Shown: in pieces, positions 44,477 to 53,058 of the stretch
Numbering within the stretch: position 1 is the stretch's first letter
Layout of the letters: each line of letters begins with the position of its first letter
DNA from: Lachnospiraceae bacterium
GTDB taxonomy: Bacteria > Bacillota > Clostridia > Lachnospirales > Lachnospiraceae
Assembly: GCA_022791575.1 (NCBI GenBank)
Contig: JAAVZI010000029.1
Location: forward strand, 28,673 to 92,672
Direction: 5' to 3'
Length of the DNA: 64,000 nucleotides
The notes under the pieces: generated by a model
Seen by the model: the letters and a program-made list of their open reading frames with translations, nothing else
What the model was told of the DNA's origin: nothing
Database searches by the model: none
Position numbers and translations under genes: made by a program

Positions 44477-45851
44477 ATGTATTCAGATCGCTTTTCAGAG
44501 ATTACCCCCGAAATTTTAAAATTATCAAAGCTATGCAAGGAAAACAATCAGCAGGACCCTGAACTGTATACGAAATATGAGGTGAAGCGCGGATTGCGCG
44601 ATTTAAACGGAAAAGGTGTGTTAACCGGCCTTACCAATATTTCAGAAATCTGTTCCTCCGAGATGGTTGACGGTGTTTCCGTTCCATGCGACGGCAAATT
44701 GTATTACCGTGGCGTAGATGTAGAGGACCTGGTTGCAGGATTTATGAAGGACAAGAGGTTCGGATTCGAAGAGACTGCTTATCTCCTGTTGTTTGGCAGG
44801 CTGCCTTCCCATGATGAACTGCAAAGTTTTTATAATATTCTTGCCCAGTATCGCTCCTCCCTTCCTACGAGCTTTGTAAGGGATATTATTATGAAAGCGC
44901 CTAGCCAGGATATGATGAATACACTGGCAAGAAGCGTGCTGACACTTTATTCCTACGATGACCGTGCAGACGATACTTCCATATCTAATGTACTCCGCCA
45001 GTGTCTCCAGTTAATCAGCCTTTTTCCACTTCTGTCGGTATATGGATATCAAGCTTACAGCCACTACCATGACGGCAACAGCTTATTCATTCATTCTCCT
45101 TTACCAGAATTGTCTACAGCTGAAAATATTCTAAGACTGCTGCGTGCAGACAGCTCTTATACGGAACTAGAAGCTAGGCTATTGGATCTTGCACTAGTCA
45201 TCCACGCGGAACATGGCGGCGGTAATAACTCCTCCTTTACTACTCATGTAGTAACTTCATCCGGTACGGATACTTATTCTGCTATTGCCTCTGCCCTTGG
45301 CTCGTTGAAAGGGCCCAGACACGGCGGCGCGAATATAAAAGTCGTACAAATGTTCGACGACATAAAGCATCACATTGATGACTGGGCCGATGAAGATCAG
45401 GTTCGCAATTATCTGGAAAAGCTTCTTAACAAAGAAGCCTTTGACCACGCGGGATTAATTTATGGTATGGGTCATGCAGTCTACTCTCTCTGACCCGCGT
45501 GCCCGCGTATTCAAAGGTTTTGTGAAAAAGTTATCCAAGGAAAAGAATATGCTGGATGAGTACAACCTATATGCATTAGTGGAAAAACTGGCACCTCAGG
45601 TCATTGCCAAAGAACGAAAAATCTATAAAGGCGTCAGCGCTAATGTGGATTTCTACAGCGGTTTTGTATATCAGATGTTAGGCCTGCCTAATGAATTGTT
45701 TACTCCGATCTTTGCGATTGCACGTATTGTAGGATGGAGTGCTCACCGAATTGAAGAGCTGGTGAATAACGGTAAGATTATTCGTCCCGCCTATAAGAGC
45801 ATCAGCGAACGGACAGCTTATGTCCCCATCAGCCAGCGTACGAATAAATAG
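44477..45851 (+). pseudogene. citrate synthase, split by a frameshift in a CT repeat
   Basis: Second citrate synthase, homologous over its length to the one at 30.2-31.6 kb. The first frame covers about 338 residues, including the first catalytic His (HAEHGGGNNSSFTTHV) and the second in GMGHAVY. It then hits TGA at 45491-45493. Homology resumes at SDPRARVFKG in another frame and runs to 45851 with the catalytic Asp region NVDFYSGFVY. The break is at (CT)4, 45484-45491; a fifth CT would restore VYSLSDPR exactly. So this is a true 2-bp slip (pseudogene), a phase-variable switch or a sequencing error. All other motifs, ribosome site and promoter look intact. Confidence 0.9.
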
Positions 45852-45857
45852 ATTCAG

Positions 45858-45884
45858 AAAAAGCGTCAAAACTGACGCTTTTCT
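45858..45884 (+). terminator. intrinsic terminator after the citrate synthase copy
   Basis: AAAAGCGTCA-AAAC-TGACGCTTTT hairpin directly after the stop codon and before the ribosome site of the next gene; it may only partly stop transcription. Confidence 0.75.
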
Positions 45885-45902
45885 CTGCAGAGGAGAACCT
45901 GT

Positions 45903-46667
45903 ATGAAAGAAACGTTATATACCATTCCACTGATGGATGCATTTAAGGAAAAGGACGAATGTCCATTCTGCTTTATTGAGCGGAAATTGGAACGGGACAA
46001 TCTGGATTATATACTAGGCAGCGCCAGTGCCTATATGCAGACTGATATTCGAGAGCAGACGAATAAACACGGCTTCTGCAGCGAGCATTATAAAAAAATG
46101 TTTACTTATGGCAATTCTCTAGGAAATGCAATTATGATGCAGTCTTATCTTCGAGAAGTAAAAAAGGAACTTCATAAACAGATGAAAGGCTTCTCATCTT
46201 CCAAGTCCGGCCTGCTGGATAAACTGAAGAAAGACAGCAGCCAGACGAAAACCAGCCTTGGCTCCTATCTGCAAAAAACTACTAGTGACTGCCTGATCTG
46301 CCAGAAGAATCAAGAGACCTTTGCACGTTATATTGATACGTTTTTTCTAATGCTCCGCAGTGACGAAGAATTTTATCAGATATTTAAAAGCGCCAAAGGC
46401 TTCTGTCTGCATCACCTGCAGATTCTTGTTGAACAGGCAGAACAGGCTATGGGGGCTAAACAGCGCGAAGAATTCCATAATATACTGTTTCCGCAGATGG
46501 AAGCTGCCTTGGAAAGACTGGATGAAGATATCTCCTGGTTTATTGATAAATTTGATTATAAAAATAAAGAGGCGGATTGGAAAAATTCCAAAGATGCCCT
46601 GCAGCGATGTATGCAGAAGCTGACGACCGGTTATCCGGCAGACCAGCCCTATCAAAGCAGCCGCTGA
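45903..46667 (+). CDS. DUF6062 family protein, cysteine-rich
   Basis: 254-residue cytoplasmic protein with two CxxC-type sites, each later followed by a Cys-His pair: CPFCFIER (20-27) with HGFCSEHYKK, and CLICQKN (about 138) with KGFCLHHL. This looks like a duplicated metal-binding unit, each half with Cys-x2-Cys and Cys-x2-His. I place it in DUF6062 from memory of the pattern; function unknown. Ribosome site AGGAGAA. It may be co-transcribed with the citrate synthase copy. Confidence 0.75.
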   Translation: MKETLYTIPLMDAFKEKDECPFCFIERKLERDNLDYILGSASAYMQTDIREQTNKHGFCSEHYKKMFTYGNSLGNAIMMQSYLREVKKELHKQMKGFSSSKSGLLDKLKKDSSQTKTSLGSYLQKTTSDCLICQKNQETFARYIDTFFLMLRSDEEFYQIFKSAKGFCLHHLQILVEQAEQAMGAKQREEFHNILFPQMEAALERLDEDISWFIDKFDYKNKEADWKNSKDALQRCMQKLTTGYPADQPYQSSR

Positions 46668-46687
46668 CCAATCCCCCTCTCAAAAAC

Positions 46688-46728
46688 AGCTGCAGAACGT
46701 ACAAGCAAATACGTTCCGCAGCTATATT
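46688..46728 (+). terminator. strong hairpin terminator after the DUF6062 gene
   Basis: AGCTGCAGAACGTA pairs with TACGTTCCGCAGCT around an 8-nt loop. On the plus strand TATATTTCATTT follows; on the minus strand TGTTTTTG follows, so it may end the metG remnant transcript as well. Confidence 0.7.
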
Positions 46729-46735
46729 TCATTTA

Positions 46736-46915
46736 TATTTGCTCTGACAAGCCGGCCAATTGATCCGCAACCGGCGTTCCATGGCAGTCACTGCCGGAAA
46801 CAAAATACACCCGATCCCCTTTAGCCCTGTAATAACGAGCTAGAACATCTCCCGGCAGAAGCGCTGCAATATGTCCAATATGCGGAGAACCATTTGCATA
46901 GCTTCGTGTTACCAC
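46736..46915 (-). pseudogene. methionyl-tRNA synthetase fragment (metG remnant)
   Basis: About 55 codons of the N-terminal catalytic part of a class-I Met-tRNA synthetase: [19 protein letters not shown] (with HIGH) and [10 protein letters not shown]. The true start is gone: the reading frame enters directly from the T-box motif of the leader. The gene ends after LAGLSEQI at a stop, far short of the usual 500-650 residues. Both ends are therefore deleted. The fragment cannot be a working synthetase, so a complete metG must exist elsewhere in the genome. Confidence 0.82.
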
Positions 46916-47151
46916 CCCAAATTCACCTATACTTCACAGTATAAGCCTTATTAACTACGGATGAGAAATGATTCATCAATCGTCCGGCGCTATCACGGGC
47001 GCTCCCGTCGCAGCCTTTCACAATATGATCGGTACGCGGCTCCAAGACCATGTTCCATTATCTTATACTTTATCCAATCTCAGCACTATGGATTCTCTGT
47101 AAAAGCGCAGATAATCTACTCTTCTTTTCCTTGCCTTTTCCTTATAAAATT
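46905..47151 (-). promoter_or_regulatory. T-box leader, methionine specifier (ATG)
   Basis: On the minus strand the leader shows the AGAGTAG start, the AGAGAATCC and GCTGAGATTGG pieces of stem I, and a specifier region GGAACATGGTCTTGGAGC. Its codon is ATG at 47051-47049 (Met). It ends in the T-box motif GGGGTGGTAACACG (46918-46905). The terminator hairpin and the gap to a start codon that normally follow are missing, as metG coding sequence begins immediately. The specifier fits the metG fragment, so this is a decayed native pair. Confidence 0.78.
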
Positions 47152-47157
47152 GTCTAT

Positions 47158-47186
47158 ATTCTATTCCATCTGCAGTCATTTGTCAA
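47158..47186 (-). promoter_or_regulatory. predicted promoter of the Met T-box
   Basis: Perfect TTGACA (47186-47181), 17-nt spacer, TAGAAT (47163-47158) on the minus strand, directly before the T-box stem I. It still looks active. Confidence 0.65.
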
Positions 47187-47230
47187 GAAATATTGATCGT
47201 AAAATCAAATATTATGAATATCTTTTTATA

Positions 47231-47920
47231 TTAGATAGTTTTTCCATACAGAATCCTGCGTCCGATTTCTCCAAGCAGAACCGCTGACAAAAGGGACAGC
47301 AATACCATTCCATAAGAGGGCATAGTACAAAATCTATGGTAAAGCCAAAATAATATTCCCTCTTTTCCATCTTCTATATTAATCATCATCACCGCAGCTA
47401 TATTGACCAAAATCCAAAATGCTGCAGGCACCCACGCGTTCCAAAGATAAACCGCACCGGTAAACAGATTCATCACAGTCAAAAATGCTCCTAGAATGAT
47501 CATATTTTTTAACTCAAACAGGCCATCCAGCTTGAATATATAAACCGCAATTCCCATCTGCTCCTGAAGTAAAAGCTCTAGCCTATAAAGCCCATACCCA
47601 ACGGCGAACATCAGTACGATAGAGAGAATTTCCAGACACAGATGCGCTGTAAGGAAGGAACGCCTAGTCCGCCCCATGCTGACAGCCAGTTTATAAGTGG
47701 CAGCAAAGCTGGAATAAGTAAAATAACGCATTACTGCCATTACCAGAACAAAGCATAAGGTTCCAGCCGGTAGCATTTCCAGTTTGTCAGGATACTCCGT
47801 AGCTATAGTGACCATCCAGATAATTAACACACAAATCACCCAAACGCCAAAAGCTACCAGCATAATACCGAATCTCCAGTCTCGTTCCACCTTCTCCGTC
47901 CTTATTATCATTTCTTTCAT
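47231..47920 (-). CDS. membrane protein, putative ABC transporter permease subunit
   Basis: 229-residue integral membrane protein with six likely helices (for example FGIMLVAFGVWVICVLIIWMV near 18-38 and GMVLLSLLSAVLLGEIG at the end). It contains a cytoplasmic MGRTRRSFLTAHL element typical of small ABC-2-like permeases. AGGAGGG precedes the start. Last of a GntR-ATPase-permease-permease set, so most likely part of that exporter. Substrate unknown. Confidence 0.65.
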   Translation of the reverse strand: MKEMIIRTEKVERDWRFGIMLVAFGVWVICVLIIWMVTIATEYPDKLEMLPAGTLCFVLVMAVMRYFTYSSFAATYKLAVSMGRTRRSFLTAHLCLEILSIVLMFAVGYGLYRLELLLQEQMGIAVYIFKLDGLFELKNMIILGAFLTVMNLFTGAVYLWNAWVPAAFWILVNIAAVMMINIEDGKEGILFWLYHRFCTMPSYGMVLLSLLSAVLLGEIGRRILYGKTI

Positions 47921-47932
47921 CCTTCATCCCTC

Positions 47933-48565
47933 CTAAACCATTGCGTCCATATGGCGGATTGCCTTCGCCTGAATCAAACTGCCAGCTATATACAATACTA
48001 TTCCAGCTGCAAAAAGAATTCCCAGAACCAATCCATGCAAAGCCATCGATACCTGTCCCCCCAATGCAACTACACTAAAATAAAAGCCGACAGTACCTCC
48101 AGCAGTCATGCAGCTGATAATATAAATGACTTTATAGAGCTTATCATACCGAATCTGTAAACATGTAATCAGTAAGGCCACGCCGCTGACCGTGAAATAA
48201 ACTGCTGGTGTATAGCAAAGCAGCACCAGCTGCAGCTTCCGATTGAAAAATGGCAGACAAAATAAAAGTAACTGCAGAAGTTCAATCTGAAGCAATGCAG
48301 AAAAGTTCATGAAATGTACACCATAAATACCGTTTTTTCGTGTTCCTCCTAAAATAATACCAAGAGAAAGAACCTGCAGTCCCTGTGCGTTCACCAATAA
48401 AACCATATCAGCCCAAAAAATCATTAGCGCCAGCCCCAATAGCCGAACAACGTTCCATTCTCCGCTCACTGCCAACTGCAGCCCGGTGATACATACTGCG
48501 CCAATCATAGGAACCACAACCATGTCTTCTGCATTTTTTAACCAGTAACGGAAGCTTTTATTCAT
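47933..48565 (-). CDS. membrane protein, putative ABC transporter permease subunit
   Basis: 210-residue protein with about six hydrophobic segments and little soluble sequence. The start overlaps the ATPase stop by 8 nt (AGGAGG upstream), indicating a common complex. ILGGTRKNGIYGVHFMN resembles the loop in the neighbouring permease (MGRTRRSF). Family not recognised with confidence. Confidence 0.62.
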   Translation of the reverse strand: MNKSFRYWLKNAEDMVVVPMIGAVCITGLQLAVSGEWNVVRLLGLALMIFWADMVLLVNAQGLQVLSLGIILGGTRKNGIYGVHFMNFSALLQIELLQLLLFCLPFFNRKLQLVLLCYTPAVYFTVSGVALLITCLQIRYDKLYKVIYIISCMTAGGTVGFYFSVVALGGQVSMALHGLVLGILFAAGIVLYIAGSLIQAKAIRHMDAMV

Positions 48566-49454
48566 CGGAATCCTCCTTTCCGCAAAGCGCCAGAAATACC
48601 TTCTGCAGATTTACCGGCTGAATATCCAGATTCCCCCTATTTCCTATTTTTTGTCCAGGTTCTAAAAGTACAACCACACTGCTGCTTCTGCCAAAGGTTT
48701 CCTTATGATAGATCCGCAGCCCTTGGACAGCCTGTTCTACCTCTTCTTTTTTCCCAGAGATATAAAAGGCCCTCTGCAATAAACTGCAGGTATTCTCCTT
48801 TAAGATAATTTTTCCATCCTTTAATACAATCACCTCTTCCAGTACATCTGCTGCTTCCTCAATGATATGCGTAGATACTACAAAAGTTCTGCCTGTCCTT
48901 GTATATTCCTCTAACAATAGCTTATAAAACTGTTCACGTGCCACTACATCCAGCCCCGATACCGGTTCATCCAAAAATGTATATTCAGCCTGGCTTGCCA
49001 TAGCAACTATTATAGTCAGCATGGAAAGCATACCCTTAGACATTTTATTCAACCGCTGTTTTACATCCAGCCGAAATTCCTTTACAAGCCGCTCGGCCAT
49101 TTTCTGATCCCAGTTTGGCCGGAATAGGGCAGCTAATTTTAAATAATCTTTAGCTTCCAGCCCCATAATCGCGGCATTTGCTCCTGTTCCCGCCATCCCC
49201 AATTCCCTTGAAAAACAAATATGATTCAGAGCCTGCTGATTCTCCCATACTGGGTCATCACCCAAATATACCCCTCCTGCGCTTGCTCTGGCCTGCGCAG
49301 ACAATATCGAAAGCAGAGTCGTCTTTCCTGCACCATTCCTTCCAACCAGACCATAGATTTTTCCCGGCTCCAGCACCAGATCCAGTTCCTTGAGCACCTC
49401 TTTATCCTTATAGTTCTTACCTATCTTTTCCGCCCGCAGTATCAAGTTACTCAT
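48558..49454 (-). CDS. ABC transporter ATP-binding protein (YtrB-like)
   Basis: 298-residue ATPase. Walker A is GRNGAGKTT (about 41-49). The signature is degenerate (NKMSKGMLSML). Walker B is FLDEPVSGLD, then STHIIEEAADV switch. The ATG at 49454 has GGGAGGT upstream and overlaps the GntR gene end by 8 nt. It drives the two permease-like proteins downstream. YtrA-type modules are often induced by cell-wall stress, but that is family knowledge only. Confidence 0.93.
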   Translation of the reverse strand: MSNLILRAEKIGKNYKDKEVLKELDLVLEPGKIYGLVGRNGAGKTTLLSILSAQARASAGGVYLGDDPVWENQQALNHICFSRELGMAGTGANAAIMGLEAKDYLKLAALFRPNWDQKMAERLVKEFRLDVKQRLNKMSKGMLSMLTIIVAMASQAEYTFLDEPVSGLDVVAREQFYKLLLEEYTRTGRTFVVSTHIIEEAADVLEEVIVLKDGKIILKENTCSLLQRAFYISGKKEEVEQAVQGLRIYHKETFGRSSSVVVLLEPGQKIGNRGNLDIQPVNLQKVFLALCGKEDSDE

Positions 49455-49827
49455 GATCCTTACCTCCCTTTTGTTCAACAATCATTTCCACCAGTTCCTC
49501 TCTGGTTATACCCAGACTTTCTGCCTCCTCCAAAATTTTCTTTATATAATTGTCATAGAATTCACTTTTTCGCCTTTTCATAATCTTCTCCTTTGCACCT
49601 ATTGCAACAAACATGCCAATTCCCCGTTTTTTATAAAGAACACCGCTGTCCACAAGCATATTAATTCCTTTTGCCGCAGTAGCCGGGTTAATCGAGTACA
49701 TTCTGGCAAATTCATTGGTACTTAATACCCTCTCTTCCTCCAGAAGAATATCTCTTAAAATCTGATTCTCTATCATCTCACTGATCTGCACATAAATGGA
49801 TTTATCTGAGCTGAAATTCATCTGCAT
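49447..49827 (-). CDS. GntR-family regulator, YtrA subfamily
   Basis: 126-residue repressor with a winged helix (about 1-75): KSIYVQISEMIENQILR and STNEFARMYSINPATAAKGINML, plus GMFVAIGA wing. A short C-terminal helical tail (about 80-126) replaces the large effector domain, as in YtrA. The start at 49827 has AGGAG at 9 nt. First gene of the ABC module; repeat copy 9 lies just upstream. Confidence 0.92.
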   Translation of the reverse strand: MQMNFSSDKSIYVQISEMIENQILRDILLEEERVLSTNEFARMYSINPATAAKGINMLVDSGVLYKKRGIGMFVAIGAKEKIMKRRKSEFYDNYIKKILEEAESLGITREELVEMIVEQKGGKDHE

Positions 49828-49862
49828 GATTTTCATCTCCTTTCTAAAATTTATGTATTTTT

Positions 49863-49992
49863 AGGCATTTGCGAAACTCCTATTTCTATGTCAGAGTTTG
49901 GGCAATATATACAAAAATGGAGCGAATTATAAACGTCTTTGAGCGGAATTTTTGTATATATTGTTCAAACTCGTCGCTTTAATTATGACTTT
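49863..49992 (+). repeat. dispersed palindromic repeat, copy 9 (right end lost)
   Basis: AGGCATTTGCGAAACTC left end, arms GGGCAATATATACAAAAATG and ATTTTTGTATATATTGTTC, core GAGCGAATTATAAACG. The right terminus stops after CGTCGCTTTAATTATGACTTTG. Confidence 0.83.
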
Positions 49993-50081
49993 GATTTATT
50001 AAAACAATACCAGCCTATTCACATCTTATATGGTTCATTACTTATGCAATTAACCATATCACCAATCATGTTATTTGTCAA

Positions 50082-50138
50082 TAGAAAAAATAAAATACTG
50101 CACTAATCTGATTAAACCTATCAAATAAGTGCAGTATT
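50082..50138 (-). terminator. intrinsic terminator downstream of repeat 9
   Basis: AATACTGCACT pairs with AGTGCAGTATT, followed on the minus strand by TTATTTTTTC. It lies upstream of the ABC module's neighbouring gene end at 50173, pointing left, and may insulate the GntR module from DUF815 transcription. Confidence 0.7.
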
Positions 50139-50172
50139 CTTCATTTAATTACTATTTTGTTAAAAACAAATA

Positions 50173-51483
50173 TTAGGATATCTCGCTTCCAAGCACATAA
50201 TTAATATATTGCTGCGCTGTTCTTCCAGAAATGCCTCCATGACTCAGCTCCCATTTATTGGCTTCTGCGCAAAGTTCTTCATCACTCATGGTAATGCCTG
50301 CCTTACGGGCTAAACCTATTACAATATGGAAATACTCCTTCTGGCTTGGTTTTGCATAATTAATGGTTACCCCAAAACGGTTAACCAGCGAAAGTTTTTC
50401 TTCCATAGTATCGGAACGATGCATACCATTATCGTGTTCTATATCGTTTCTGTCATTCCAGTTTTCTTTAATTAAGTGGCGGCGGTTAGAGGTTGCATAA
50501 ATCAGGATATTATCCGGCCTTGTTTCTACGCCGCCCTCTATTACTGCCTTGAGAAACTTATATTCTACCTCGAATTCTTCAAAAGATAAATCATCCATAT
50601 AAATAATAAATTTATAATTTCGATTCTTAATCTGTGCAATGACATTGGACAAATCTTTGAACTGATGCTTGTAAATCTCAATCATCCGAAGTCCCTGACC
50701 ATAAAATTCATTGACAATCGCCTTGATACTGGTAGATTTCCCAGTTCCGCTATCGCCAAACAGCAGGACATTGTTAGCTTTTCTGCCTTCTACAAAGGCT
50801 TTTGTATTATCCACTAGTTTTTTCTTCTGAATCTCATAGCCAATCAGGTCGTTCAGCATAACCTTATCCATATTATTGATCGGCTGGAATTCCACTTTTG
50901 TTCCATCCGTTCCAGCAATACGAAATGCTTTATTCAGGCCGAACATTCCTACACCATATGCACGATAAAATTCTGTCACTGACTGGAAAAATTCTTCTTC
51001 ATCGCTAGCTTGCTCCAGCTTTATACTAAGCGCCTGTACCTTTTCACTGACATTCTTGTTATACATCAGCTCCTTTTTTCCAATCGCTCTGTAATTAGAC
51101 AGAATGCTGAAACAGTCAATCGACAGTTTCTCTTCGATTTCTGTAAAATCATAATGGAATAAATCCTGAAATGCCTTGAAATCACTTTTGGCAAAACAAT
51201 TGACACTGCCATCGCTGGCTCCTGTTTTCTCACAGGTAATGCTGAATGGATTCTCATTGGTAATTAATAAAAATGTCAAGTAGTTATGCCACAGATTTTT
51301 ATCAAAGCCGTAATCGGTTGCAACGACCAGAATCCTTTTCACCTGCTGATAAATGCGGGTTACCAATTCATCCCTATTCGTTTCCCCGGACTGCAGATCC
51401 TTAAAAATACTGCCAAATTCCATTAAGATCGAATCTTTGGGCATATCGCCGTAGATTAATAATTTTGATATAATATGGTTCAT
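50173..51483 (-). CDS. DUF815-family AAA ATPase
   Basis: 436-residue cytoplasmic ATPase. A helical N-terminal half (1-195) is followed by the AAA core: Walker A GDSGTGKST (about 243), Walker B IIYMDDLSF, and the sensor region IYATSNRRHLI. The family (DUF815) is common in bacteria and of unknown function. The start codon overlaps the stop of the chaperone gene by one base (TAATG), so the two are translated together. Confidence 0.9.
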   Translation of the reverse strand: MNHIISKLLIYGDMPKDSILMEFGSIFKDLQSGETNRDELVTRIYQQVKRILVVATDYGFDKNLWHNYLTFLLITNENPFSITCEKTGASDGSVNCFAKSDFKAFQDLFHYDFTEIEEKLSIDCFSILSNYRAIGKKELMYNKNVSEKVQALSIKLEQASDEEEFFQSVTEFYRAYGVGMFGLNKAFRIAGTDGTKVEFQPINNMDKVMLNDLIGYEIQKKKLVDNTKAFVEGRKANNVLLFGDSGTGKSTSIKAIVNEFYGQGLRMIEIYKHQFKDLSNVIAQIKNRNYKFIIYMDDLSFEEFEVEYKFLKAVIEGGVETRPDNILIYATSNRRHLIKENWNDRNDIEHDNGMHRSDTMEEKLSLVNRFGVTINYAKPSQKEYFHIVIGLARKAGITMSDEELCAEANKWELSHGGISGRTAQQYINYVLGSEIS

Positions 51484-52916
51484 TATTGTCCGCCTGCCTG
51501 ACTTAAGTATTTTAATACTCCGTTGGGGTCTGCTACCTTAATTGGGTCTGTCAGTTTCTTTATATAATCCTGCATAGCTGTATTCAGAAGAGAAGCACGG
51601 ATCTGCAGCTTATAGCCTGGCTCATTTTCACCTTTATAATAAATAACAAACTTGCCTCCATCATCTGATGTCATTGCAACGGTATCACCTTCCTTACGAT
51701 CTTTATCAAATAACCAATCGGAAAGTCCTGGCACATTAGCTACATCATCTGCTACCGTCCCTTCAAAGAAACCATCCTTTACCGAAGTATTTTGTGTATA
51801 CTTGTCCACCAGTTTAATAAATGATTCTTCGGTCTTTTCACCTGATTTCCATTCCTCCAGTATCTTGTTTTCATCTGCTTTCTCGTCATTCGTCATAACT
51901 GCATAAAAGTCTGCTGACGGTTCTTCATTTCTTTCTCTTTTACAGAATTTCACTGCGTAGCACAAGGCAGAACCCGTATCATCCAGTACAGCTGTGTCAT
52001 CTTTCTTACGCTCATCTGCAAAAAGCCACTCCACTAATACAGTTTTACCGCTTTTTCCAGCATTTTCAATTAATTCACCGGAAGATTCAATTGAATTCAG
52101 CTGTGCTTCTGCCTTGGTTCTGGCAAGAGCCATAGCGGTTTCTATCTCTGCATCAGAGCTGGAACCAACTGTTACGCCTTCAGCAGTCACAGTTGATATA
52201 TAATAGGAAACCCGGTCATAATCCATCTTATTTTCGTTATAATATTCTTCAATTGCTTCATCTGTAATATCCTGTTTGTCGGATACCTCTTCGTACCACT
52301 GGCTTGCCAGAATATTCTCTTTGACATATTCTTCTATGTCTTCTTTGGCATCTCCATAGGTCTTTTCATAATATTCTTTCTCAGACACCTTATTGGTTTT
52401 TGCCATATCTGCAATGGTCTGAACATTTCTCTTGTATTCTTCCTCTACATCCCCTTTAAAATTATTCTTCTCTGCATCTTTGAGCATTGCCTTAACACGT
52501 ACAATCTGTTCGGTTGCCATCTGCTCAAAATGATCTTTCCAGGTTATGCTGTTATCCAGAATATACTGCTGCTGATCCAAGGGCTTGGTGGTATCCAGGC
52601 CATAAGAAGAATAAGTTGCTGCACCTTCATTGACAGCCATATTATAATAATAATTGAACTCTGACCGGCTGATACTCTTATCATCTATTTTTATATAAGA
52701 AATACTTTCACCGACTTTTGCATAGATCAGAAATGCTACTGCCACAATACAGATTGCTACAATTACAATTCCTGTTCCCATCACTGCCATCTTACGCTTT
52801 TTTTGTCTCAGAGCTTCTTCTTCTCTTCTCTGCAGCTTCCGGTCGTATCTGGTCGTAACACGTCCTTCCTCTGCATTGCTTTGATGTTGTGTTTCTTTGC
52901 TGTTTTTATTCGCCAT
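51483..52916 (-). CDS. membrane-anchored SurA/PrsA-like protein
   Basis: 477-residue protein. A charged cytoplasmic N-terminus (1-42) precedes one membrane helix (about 43-68) and a large extracytoplasmic part. The latter starts with a SurA-like helical region (SRSEFNYYYNMAVN, 80-235). Two related beta segments follow, VEWLFADERKKDDTAV and SDWLFDKDRKEGDTVA, that resemble parvulin pieces. A foldase or chaperone role is likely; isomerase activity is uncertain. Coupled to the DUF815 ATPase. No signal-peptidase II Cys, so anchored by the helix and not as a lipoprotein. Confidence 0.78.
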   Translation of the reverse strand: MANKNSKETQHQSNAEEGRVTTRYDRKLQRREEEALRQKKRKMAVMGTGIVIVAICIVAVAFLIYAKVGESISYIKIDDKSISRSEFNYYYNMAVNEGAATYSSYGLDTTKPLDQQQYILDNSITWKDHFEQMATEQIVRVKAMLKDAEKNNFKGDVEEEYKRNVQTIADMAKTNKVSEKEYYEKTYGDAKEDIEEYVKENILASQWYEEVSDKQDITDEAIEEYYNENKMDYDRVSYYISTVTAEGVTVGSSSDAEIETAMALARTKAEAQLNSIESSGELIENAGKSGKTVLVEWLFADERKKDDTAVLDDTGSALCYAVKFCKRERNEEPSADFYAVMTNDEKADENKILEEWKSGEKTEESFIKLVDKYTQNTSVKDGFFEGTVADDVANVPGLSDWLFDKDRKEGDTVAMTSDDGGKFVIYYKGENEPGYKLQIRASLLNTAMQDYIKKLTDPIKVADPNGVLKYLSQAGGQ

Positions 52917-53058
52917 TTTTTAACCTCCAGTAATTATAACATGAGTATAATTCTACATGATAATCAACAAAAAAACAATCATTTCTTAAGAAAAAACATA
53001 TATTTTTCATATTTCCGATATAAGCCTGCCCAGGCAGTAGTCTTTCACTCATTATAGA

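Noticed and set aside
45462..45851. Separate 129-residue gene
   Set aside because: It is the C-terminal third of the frameshifted citrate synthase; the upstream ATG is only an out-of-frame GMGH codon.
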